Below, one piece after another: positions 6,926 through 13,360 of a stretch of 13,360 bases of DNA. The first letter of the stretch is position 1. Each line of letters opens with the position of its first letter. This stretch comes from Candidatus Poribacteria bacterium. Lineage in GTDB: Bacteria > Abyssobacteria > SURF-5. The position numbers were made by a program, and so were the translations under genes. The notes under the pieces were generated by a model. That model searched no databases. It was not told the DNA's origin and saw nothing but the letters and a program-made list of their open reading frames with translations. The stretch lies in contig JACRIR010000032.1 in assembly GCA_016215705.1 (NCBI GenBank), positions 1 through 13,360 on the forward strand, given 5' to 3'.

Positions 6926-7492
6926 ATGGCGAGCAATTTCCCAAGGTCTGACAAGGACTTGCACTCAGTCGGCGCCACGACCCTACAGACAACCCCACCA
7001 TTCTGTTTGCGAAGCGCCACATATCAAGACAGGGAGTGGACCTTCCAATGGCGCAACGATCCCTGGCTGGTCTCTCAGAGCCCTAGTGGGAAACAGGTGG
7101 ATTGGGAAGACCATACCTGCTGGTTTTCAGAAGTGTTGGACACGGAGTTGCACCTGCTTTTGATTGTCGAATCTCAAGACGGGACAGGCATGGGAACCGT
7201 ACGTTTAGACAAGACCGGGAGAGACAGGGCGATTATAGCCATTTCTTTGCTTCGTCCGTATGTGGGAAAAGGACTTGGAGTTGCCGTCCTTGGCGCCGCG
7301 TGTGCCGCGGGATTCGCTCAATGGCCCTGGCTTGCATCTGTGCACGCATACATCCGCAAAGACAATCAACGTTCGCTCAGGGCCTTTAAGAAAGCCGGTT
7401 TTACTCCGATCCTACGGAAAAAAGAGGCAAGCTTCAGCCTCTCGGAGATGGTTCTGCGCAGGTCAATTTCGGGAGAGGCACGGCATGAGTAA
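6926..7492 (+). CDS. GNAT-family N-acetyltransferase, PseH/SpsD-like
   Basis: A 188-aa GNAT protein. The N-terminal LRSATYQDREWTFQWRNDP region followed by WEDHTCWFSEVL is the pattern of acetyltransferases that act on 4-amino-4,6-dideoxy sugar nucleotides in pseudaminic-type pathways. The acetyl-CoA pyrophosphate loop is RPYVGKGLG at 110-118, and the final helix carries KDNQRSLRAFKKAGF, the usual GNAT motif-B end. Expected role: N-acetylation of the amino group made by a DegT aminotransferase. It starts 42 bp after the cytidylyltransferase stop; the in-frame TGA at 6893 makes ATG 6926 the first possible ATG. The ribosome site is poor. The 3' end overlaps the next gene by 8 bp. PseH identity is an inference from motifs and context; other amino-sugar acyltransferases are possible. 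Confidence 0.82.
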   Translation: MASNFPRSDKDLHSVGATTLQTTPPFCLRSATYQDREWTFQWRNDPWLVSQSPSGKQVDWEDHTCWFSEVLDTELHLLLIVESQDGTGMGTVRLDKTGRDRAIIAISLLRPYVGKGLGVAVLGAACAAGFAQWPWLASVHAYIRKDNQRSLRAFKKAGFTPILRKKEASFSLSEMVLRRSISGEARHE

Positions 7493-9431
7493 GCAAACCA
7501 AGCTGCTTGCCTATTTTGGGTCGGATTTGGCATTGAGAAACAGTGCTCGATATTTGAGGAAGGCAAACGCCTCGGGATATGCGTTGCTCGCCCTGGATTC
7601 TCATGCCATGGCGCTTGCGACCAGGGCTCGCGTGCCTTACACGTTGCTCGACGATTGGCTCGATCCGGAGACCATAGTCAATGCTCTACAAGTGGCGAGA
7701 GATTGCGGCACAAGGTGGTTTGAACCTGCACGCGCCGAATTTACCGTCGATGGCGTCTGTTTGCCCCAGTTGGACAGATACAACATGGACTGGTTCTGGC
7801 AGGACGCTGTCCTCTCACTAGAACTGGCATCCAAAGTAAAATCGGTGGGGATAACCAAGTTCAAGTTCTTCGGTAACTTTTTTCCTCGTGCCGCTGTTTT
7901 GCATGCTGCTTCTGATGTGTGCAGCCGGACATGGCAGGCTGAGCTTCCTGGAATGGGTTCCTTTGCAGCGAATCTGGAGGCGTTCAGTCCTTCGAGTCTA
8001 TTCTCGACGTTGCGCAAAGCGCTGGGGAAACTGAAAACCGCAGGGGCCGCTGAGGAAAAGGCTTCCAGTCGAGAGGGCGCCCCCTTCACACCGGGAAGCG
8101 TAGTGCTAGTGCTTCGCTACGAGGAGGATCTGCGCTTCAGCCACTTGGTCACCCAGCTTTGTGGGCGTTTTCCTGGTAAGGTCGCTGCCGTGATCGGCAG
8201 CCACAGTTCTGAGAAGTCTGAGAACGTTTTCGATACATGGGATATCCCGGTTTCATTCAGTGCTCGATGGCCGCTCACGTCATGGCTCGCTGCATTTCCT
8301 TCATGGCTTTTGCCTACGATTGATCCCGAGCTACAGCGAAGGTTTCTCTCGGGTTACCGCAAGGCTTTGGATGCGTCTCAGGGCCGGCCCTGGCAAAGAC
8401 CGATGGAGATCCTGAAGTTTCACTTCAACTACTACTGTCGCTACAGATGGCCGTTTCTCTACAAACACAATTTCCGATTCTGGTCGCAGTTGTGGAGGCG
8501 GACGCAGCCAAGGGCACTGTTGGTCACGGGTGAGGCGGAATCCGTGTTTGTGTTGGCATCACACGCGGCAGCGCAACTGAATATTCCGACCATTGTCATA
8601 CCACACGCATGCGGTGGAGGCCGGCTAATATGGGAAGGCCTTTTCAAAGGTACCATGCTTTACAACAGTCGCGTTCAACAAAGACATTTCGAGCGTTCCG
8701 GGGTCAGCGACTCGACTTTGCAGGCTTGCGCCGGGCTCGTGGCCAAGAACGAGTATCCGGTCCAGAAGGTGAAAGCATTTTCCGGAAACGGGAAATGCCG
8801 GCTTTTAGCGCTGACTGAGGCTACAGGCGAGGGGCCGCATTTGAACACGTATACAAGCCCCAGCGCAAATTTGACTGCGCTGAGGGCCCTTGTGGATCCG
8901 CCACCTGATTTGTCCGGCAAAATAGACGTGGCCGTGAAGACGCACCCACACATTTCCGATCTCCCTATGCTGGAGGCTGCCGGTCCCGCAGTACTGCAAC
9001 GGCTCATGCCGAGAGCATCGGAACTGGAGACGGCTCTTGAAGAGGCTGACTTGGTGGTTGGCGTGAATTATCGAGGTGGAGCCATGGTTCACGCTCTCAG
9101 AATGGCTATGCCGATCATATACTTTCTTGCTGAAAAGGAACCGATGCTCAGGAGACCTGACTATCCATACGACACGTTCCTGGAGGGAACTGCAGTAGCC
9201 AGGAATGCTGAGGATTTCTGGAATCTCGTCCGCAGGTTCCTCGCTGATCCGGATTTTGTGATGGACCTTCGCTCAAGGTCCGTAAATTTTGCGCGCGACA
9301 ACCTGACAGATGAGCAATATCCCGGCCTTGCCGAAACCATTGAAGATCTCGCGCCGGCGGAGACGCCTGAACGGCGCTGCTGCCTGTTGCCTGAACGCGT
9401 CCATGATCGCTCGTCCACAGGCGGTTCGTGA
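7485..9431 (+). CDS. Uncharacterised 648-aa protein, probable GT-B-like surface-polysaccharide transferase
   Basis: I do not recognise a named family. The first 60 residues look like a Rossmann-type beta/alpha unit, with ATRARVPYTLLDDWLDPE near 45-62. A linker rich in Ala, Ser and Lys lies near 185-205. The second half looks like a nucleotide-sugar-binding domain: LLVTGEAESVFVLASHAA, then PHACGGG at 373-379, KTHPH at 485-489, and EEADLVVGVNYRGGAMVHALRMAMPIIYF. The PH-G and K-HP motifs recall the capsule (KpsC/KpsS) and CDP-glycerol transferase type of GT-B fold, so a transfer reaction at the membrane surface is likely, but donor and acceptor are unknown. ATG 7485 has GGGAGAGG 6 nt upstream and overlaps the acetyltransferase gene by 8 bp; the frame is open 75 codons further up but that part reads through the previous gene. 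Confidence 0.75.
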   Translation: MSKQTKLLAYFGSDLALRNSARYLRKANASGYALLALDSHAMALATRARVPYTLLDDWLDPETIVNALQVARDCGTRWFEPARAEFTVDGVCLPQLDRYNMDWFWQDAVLSLELASKVKSVGITKFKFFGNFFPRAAVLHAASDVCSRTWQAELPGMGSFAANLEAFSPSSLFSTLRKALGKLKTAGAAEEKASSREGAPFTPGSVVLVLRYEEDLRFSHLVTQLCGRFPGKVAAVIGSHSSEKSENVFDTWDIPVSFSARWPLTSWLAAFPSWLLPTIDPELQRRFLSGYRKALDASQGRPWQRPMEILKFHFNYYCRYRWPFLYKHNFRFWSQLWRRTQPRALLVTGEAESVFVLASHAAAQLNIPTIVIPHACGGGRLIWEGLFKGTMLYNSRVQQRHFERSGVSDSTLQACAGLVAKNEYPVQKVKAFSGNGKCRLLALTEATGEGPHLNTYTSPSANLTALRALVDPPPDLSGKIDVAVKTHPHISDLPMLEAAGPAVLQRLMPRASELETALEEADLVVGVNYRGGAMVHALRMAMPIIYFLAEKEPMLRRPDYPYDTFLEGTAVARNAEDFWNLVRRFLADPDFVMDLRSRSVNFARDNLTDEQYPGLAETIEDLAPAETPERRCCLLPERVHDRSSTGGS

Positions 9432-9536
9432 CAAGATGGCTGTGCGCCTCACGAGCACCCGCTGAAGATTGAAACGAAGGGACGCAAGCTGAACGAGTCT
9501 CGCTCATATTCACCCTGGAGCATTTTATAAGAAACC

Positions 9537-10712
9537 ATGCCTGCGCCTACGCGACGAATACTTCACGTTCTCGATAGCATGGATCGCGGCGGCATTGCCG
9601 CGTGGCTGATGACCGTGCTGCGTCACGTGCAGCAAGATGGTTTTCACCTGGACTTTTTGGTCCATACGGACAAACCCTGCGCGTACGATGAAGAGGCTCG
9701 TTCTCTCGGCGCTGAAATTATACCGTGTCCCGGACACCAGAATCTCTGGTCGTACACTTCGAGGTTTTCCCGTGTCCTGCGGGAATACGGCCCATATCAC
9801 GTCTTGCACGGCCATTGCCACAGATTCACGGGCTTGAACTTGTACCTCGCCCACAGAGCGGGGATCCCGATCAGAATAGCGCATAGCCATAATGATGTTC
9901 GATCTCTTCAGGTTGATTGGGGCTTTGTGCGGCACGGGTATCACCGGCTCATGGATCGACTCATTGACCGGTACGCGACGGTCGGGTTGGCTGCAAGCAG
10001 AATGGCCGCGGAAGATCTGTTCGGGCCTGACTGGCGATCAGATCCTCGGTGGCGGATCTTGTTCTGCGGCATTGACTTTTCTCCATTTCGAGCTGCATAC
10101 GACCGGCTTTCAGTGATGGAAGAATTGGGGCTGGCACCGGACGCGAGAGTGCTGACCCACGTGGGAAGGTTCACCCATCAGAAGAACTGCCCTTTTATCT
10201 TGGACGTCTTCTCTCACGCGTTGAAGAAAGAGCCCAGGTTGCGATTGCTGTTCGTGGGCGACGGAGTGCTCGAAGAGACGGTCCGGGAAGAGGTGGATCG
10301 CAGAGGACTGACAGAAGTAGTCGCATTCCTCGGGTCTCGACCGGATGTGCCAAGATTGCTGCTCAGTGTCACGGACCTGTTCGTGTTCCCCTCCTTGTAT
10401 GAAGGATTGGGCCTGGCATTGGTGGAGGCGCAGGCTGCAGGGGTGGCGTGCCTCATTTCCGAGAATATCCCCGAAGAGGCGGACGTGGCCCCGGCCTTGG
10501 TGACCCGTCTGTCGCTCTCGCTTCCTGCTTCGAGATGGGCGGAGGAAGCCCTGAGTCTGCTGAATCAGGACAGGGGGATTTCCCAGGAGCAAGCCCTGGT
10601 CTTGGCCGAAAATAGCCCCATCAACATAGTGAATTCCGTAAGACAACTGGAGGCAACCTATCTGAACGAATATGAGGCGAACGGGTATGGCAACGGCCCT
10701 CAAGGCGGTTAA
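9537..10712 (+). CDS. GT4-family (GT-B) glycosyltransferase, EpsF-like
   Basis: A 391-aa retaining glycosyltransferase expected to act at the cytoplasmic membrane and add a sugar to a lipid-linked glycan. The N-terminus has the RILHVLDSMDRGGIAAWLM glycine-rich acceptor-domain start. The segment HGHCHRFTGLNLY and IAHSHNDVRS follow, and the donor domain begins near VLTHVGRFTHQKN. The catalytic EX7E pair is E289 and E297 in LYEGLGLALVEAQAAG. Donor and acceptor cannot be read from sequence. An in-frame TAA at 9528 forces a start after it, and ATG 9537 is the first; the nearest GGAG (9517-9520) is rather far. It follows the 648-aa gene after 105 bp with no clear signal in between and precedes a related GT4 gene, so it is probably part of the same transcript. 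Confidence 0.92.
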   Translation: MPAPTRRILHVLDSMDRGGIAAWLMTVLRHVQQDGFHLDFLVHTDKPCAYDEEARSLGAEIIPCPGHQNLWSYTSRFSRVLREYGPYHVLHGHCHRFTGLNLYLAHRAGIPIRIAHSHNDVRSLQVDWGFVRHGYHRLMDRLIDRYATVGLAASRMAAEDLFGPDWRSDPRWRILFCGIDFSPFRAAYDRLSVMEELGLAPDARVLTHVGRFTHQKNCPFILDVFSHALKKEPRLRLLFVGDGVLEETVREEVDRRGLTEVVAFLGSRPDVPRLLLSVTDLFVFPSLYEGLGLALVEAQAAGVACLISENIPEEADVAPALVTRLSLSLPASRWAEEALSLLNQDRGISQEQALVLAENSPINIVNSVRQLEATYLNEYEANGYGNGPQGG

Positions 10713-10784
10713 CGAGGTGCGAGAAATCGGGGCACAATGTGAGACTTTGAAAGCAACGTGGGATTGTGAGGAGTTTCAAGACTG

Positions 10785-11927
10785 ATGCGGGTGCTACATC
10801 TCGTGTATGCCTTCTATCGGGGCGGACTTGAAAGCTGGTTGCTCAGAATGCTGCGGGAGATCCCCAGAGATGTGTGCGCGATGGACGTGGCCTGCATGGG
10901 GACAGATACCGGACCCTGGGCGCACCAGGCCGAAGCATTGGGTGCGAAGGTTTTTCATTGCCCGTTGAACCCTGCTCACATCGGCTTTATGCGGGGCTTG
11001 CGCCGGATATTGCACGAGGGTAACTATGATTTGGTGCACAACCATCTTGGGGTTTACAGCGGATTTCCCGTGTGGATAGCCAAGCGTGAAGGCGTACCGG
11101 TGATCACAACCTTTCACAGCACTGATTTCAGCATGGGCACGCTCTGGTGGCTGCGGCTTCCGCTAGTTCGGGATCTCAGGAGGTTTTATGCCCGTCTCAG
11201 CATCGCTTATGCGGTACGAGAAACCAACCTTCTTTCAGGTGTCTCAGAAGCGGTTCTGAAGAACGTCGTTGATGGGCGAAGTGAGCTTCGAACCAAGGCC
11301 AGGGTCCTGCACTTGGGAGTGCCTTTGCCGGAGATTCCGACAGAAGAAGAAAAATCCGCTCTCAGAAACTCCCTGGGATTTGGCGATCGCGCCCGTCTGA
11401 TCGTTCATGTGGGCAGGTTCATTGAAGTGAAGAACCACACAGGCATTGTCGAAATATTCAGGCGCGTGCTTCAGGTTTGTCCCGATACGAAGCTCCTGCT
11501 CGTCGGAGAAGGATACCTGCGTTCCGAAGTTGAAGACAGCGTGAGAAGCCAGAATCTGGGAGAGTCTCTTCGATTCCTCGGATTCCGGGATGATGCCCCC
11601 GATCTGGTAGCAAAGTGCGATTTGTTCTTGCTCCCTTCCATTCATGAGGGCCTTCCTGTGGTGGCCTTAGAGGCCCAGGCAGCAGGAGTGCCCCTGGTGG
11701 GGTCCAATGTACCCGGTTTGGCCGAGGCGGTGGATGATGGCAAGACAGCACTCTTGCATCCTGTTGAAGACATCCAGGGTATGGCTGATTCGGTCGTACG
11801 AATACTCACGGATCGAGAATTTGCCGGCCGGCTCGGAAACGCTGGCCGCGCCCGGATAGCAGAATTCTTTTCTGCGAAAGCAGCGGCAGGGCGCCTGCTG
11901 AACATGTATTCCGAATTACTGGCTTGA
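10785..11927 (+). CDS. GT4-family (GT-B) glycosyltransferase
   Basis: A 380-aa protein with the same layout as its upstream neighbour. The glycine-rich start is RVLHLVYAFYRGGLESWLL. VHNHLGVYSGFPVW and TTFHSTDFS are in the acceptor domain, VHVGRFIEVKNH opens the donor domain, and the catalytic EX7E pair is E288 and E296 in IHEGLPVVALEAQAAG. VGSNVPGLAEAVDDGKTALL near 305-325 is the usual nucleotide-diphosphate-sugar region. It should transfer one sugar in glycan assembly; the sugar is unknown. ATG 10785 has GAGGAG at 10768-10773, 11 nt upstream. The 72-bp gap to the previous gene holds no hairpin that I can see. It overlaps or nearly touches the radical SAM gene at its 3' end, which supports one operon. 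Confidence 0.93.
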   Translation: MRVLHLVYAFYRGGLESWLLRMLREIPRDVCAMDVACMGTDTGPWAHQAEALGAKVFHCPLNPAHIGFMRGLRRILHEGNYDLVHNHLGVYSGFPVWIAKREGVPVITTFHSTDFSMGTLWWLRLPLVRDLRRFYARLSIAYAVRETNLLSGVSEAVLKNVVDGRSELRTKARVLHLGVPLPEIPTEEEKSALRNSLGFGDRARLIVHVGRFIEVKNHTGIVEIFRRVLQVCPDTKLLLVGEGYLRSEVEDSVRSQNLGESLRFLGFRDDAPDLVAKCDLFLLPSIHEGLPVVALEAQAAGVPLVGSNVPGLAEAVDDGKTALLHPVEDIQGMADSVVRILTDREFAGRLGNAGRARIAEFFSAKAAAGRLLNMYSELLA

Positions 11928-11944
11928 CGAAAGGCGAAAACAGC

Positions 11945-13360
11945 TTGGGCAAAAAGGTTCTTCTCATTCGGGCGCGGCCTGCCGATTGGCGCGAACAGCA
12001 CATGGAGTCCTGGCCACCGGTCAGCATCATGTCCATAGCCGGGGTGCTCAAAGAGGCCGGAATACCAGTTGAGATAGTAGATTTTCACGTATTGTGGAAC
12101 GAACGAGAGCAACGGGCACTCGAAAACATCCTGAGCAGCGATGATTATTTGCTGGTAGGCATCTCCACCATGACCGTGGAGGTTCGGTATGCTCTTCGTC
12201 TTTTACACTTGATAAAGGGCAAGATGCCGAACGTATACACGATTCTGGGCGGCATACATCCATGTCTGTACCCTGAGGACACCTGCAAGCACCCGCTGGT
12301 GGACTTCGTCTGCCTGGGCGAGGGTGAATACACGACGCTGGAGCTTGTGAATCATCTTGAGGGCAGGGGCCCTTCATCGCTGGGGCAAATCCCAGGCCTC
12401 GTCTGGAAGAAAGACGGGCAGGTGGTAATGAATGACGCCAGGCCCTGGAACGACTTGGACAAGCTTCCATTTCTGCCTTACGATCTTGTGAACATGGACG
12501 AGTACATTCACCGGACCATCAATCCGTTGGAGCCCGATAAGGTCCGCCGGTTTTTTCACGTCCATGCGGGCCAGGGTTGTGTTTTCAGATGCGCATTTTG
12601 CGTAAACACATTGGAAGGTCTCAAGAACCGGGGACACCGGGCGAAATCCGCGGAACGGCTGCTGGACGAAATTGAGTACTTCATGAACCAGTACGGCGCA
12701 GAGCACATTTGGTTTGTGGACGAACTCTTCTTCCTGAATCGCAAAAGGCTGAGACAATTCCTTGACGGCATACGTGAGAGGCGATTGAAGTTCACGTGGT
12801 TTGCCAATGTGAGGGCCGATTTCTTCAAAGAGACCTTTCTCAACGAGGCGATGCTGGCACAGTTGGAGGAAAAGGGTCTGACGTGGGTGTCAATTGGAGC
12901 TGAATCGGGTTCCAACAGGGTGTTGAAGCTGATACGTAAAGACATCACCGTGGAGCAGACCCTCCATGCCGCGTCCTCTCTCGCGAAAACCCGTATCGTT
13001 TGCGGCTATTCCCTGATGATAGGATTGCCGACGGAAACCATGGAAGAAATCAGGGCAACATACAGGCTCACCAGGCAGATCCGCGATATAAACCCTAACA
13101 GCTATTTCTACGGGCCTTTACCTTTCAGGCCCTATCCAGGGTCCCCTTTGCACAGGACTTGCGTGGAGCAGGGTTTACCGGAATACAAAACCCTCGATGA
13201 ATGGGCGGCCAACGATTCCGTGGCCACGGGATTCTGCTCGATGGAAGACTGCAAGTGGGTGCAGGACCCGATAGTATTGTCACCGATGTTCCACTTTTAC
13301 GGGATGCTGGCCAACGGACTAGTGTATCCCGGCGGTAGTCGGCTTGTGGTCGCGATACAG
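11945..13360 (+). CDS. B12-binding-domain radical SAM protein (3' end outside window)
   Basis: The frame is open from here to the right edge, giving 472 residues without a stop. It begins KKVLLIRARP, then SIMSIAGVLKEAGIPVEIVDFH and ILGGIHPCLYPE, the pattern of an N-terminal cobalamin-binding-like domain of the COG1032 class. I see no DxHxxG motif, as in many of these proteins. The radical SAM cluster-binding cysteines are C212, C216 and C219 in GCVFRCAFC (CX3CX2C). IGAESGSNRVLKLIRK and GLPTETMEEI are further family segments. Such enzymes methylate unreactive carbons or rearrange lipids, sugars and antibiotics; the substrate here is unknown, but the setting suggests a sugar or lipid carrier. 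No ATG precedes the first strand, so the start is TTG: 11945 has AAAGGCG upstream, and TTG 11924, overlapping the previous stop, is the alternative. Confidence 0.85.
   Translation, partial: MGKKVLLIRARPADWREQHMESWPPVSIMSIAGVLKEAGIPVEIVDFHVLWNEREQRALENILSSDDYLLVGISTMTVEVRYALRLLHLIKGKMPNVYTILGGIHPCLYPEDTCKHPLVDFVCLGEGEYTTLELVNHLEGRGPSSLGQIPGLVWKKDGQVVMNDARPWNDLDKLPFLPYDLVNMDEYIHRTINPLEPDKVRRFFHVHAGQGCVFRCAFCVNTLEGLKNRGHRAKSAERLLDEIEYFMNQYGAEHIWFVDELFFLNRKRLRQFLDGIRERRLKFTWFANVRADFFKETFLNEAMLAQLEEKGLTWVSIGAESGSNRVLKLIRKDITVEQTLHAASSLAKTRIVCGYSLMIGLPTETMEEIRATYRLTRQIRDINPNSYFYGPLPFRPYPGSPLHRTCVEQGLPEYKTLDEWAANDSVATGFCSMEDCKWVQDPIVLSPMFHFYGMLANGLVYPGGSRLVVAIQ

Noticed and set aside
6880-6951. Short frame MTPEVKRPQS... 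overlapping the cytidylyltransferase stop by ATGA
   Set aside because: Only 23 codons, overlaps the acetyltransferase start and shows no known small-protein features.
7260-7484. 75-codon N-terminal extension of the 648-aa protein
   Set aside because: It reads through the acetyltransferase gene in another frame, and ATG 7485 has a strong ribosome site.
7485-9431. The 648-aa protein as the missing PseG hydrolase or a NeuB synthase
   Set aside because: It is much longer than either, and I see no PseG or NeuB motifs in it.

Overview
The window looks like part of a surface-glycan (O-antigen, capsule or glycoprotein glycan) biosynthesis locus from a Gram-negative bacterium. By eye the genes have a G+C in the mid-to-upper 50s. 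The mix of sugar-nucleotide enzymes, GT4 glycosyltransferases and a cobalamin-type radical SAM protein would suit an anaerobic deltaproteobacterium (Desulfobacterota), but that is inference from gene content. Nearly all genes read on the + strand. No phage, transposase, CRISPR, rRNA or tRNA was seen.

Left part (1-1626): the 3' end of a membrane protein, possibly a polyprenyl-sugar-type glycosyltransferase, is followed at once by a PLP-dependent DegT-family sugar aminotransferase. Next comes an odd island (1627-3207). It holds a REP-like palindromic repeat, a single minus-strand NeuD/PglD-type sugar acyltransferase, and about 700 bp of AT-richer DNA in which I see no gene.

Middle part (3208-7492): a block of sugar-nucleotide enzymes. 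It contains a PseB/FlaA1-type UDP-GlcNAc 4,6-dehydratase, a Gfo/Idh/MocA oxidoreductase overlapping a FabG-like SDR, an SpsF-type cytidylyltransferase, and a GNAT N-acetyltransferase of the kind that modifies 4-amino sugars. Dehydratase, aminotransferase, acetyltransferase and cytidylyltransferase together suggest a diacylated amino sugar and possibly a CMP-activated nonulosonic acid (pseudaminic/legionaminic-like). The NeuB/PseI condensing enzyme and the PseG/NeuC hydrolase are not in the window. They would have to lie outside it, or the product is something else.

Right part (7485-13360): assembly genes. A 648-aa protein of no familiar family, probably a GT-B-like transferase, overlaps the acetyltransferase gene. 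Two related GT4 glycosyltransferases follow, then a radical SAM protein with an N-terminal B12-binding-like domain that runs off the right edge. The likely scheme is that the middle enzymes make an activated modified sugar, the glycosyltransferases build it into a glycan, and the radical SAM enzyme may methylate or rearrange a sugar or lipid. The end product cannot be named from this window.
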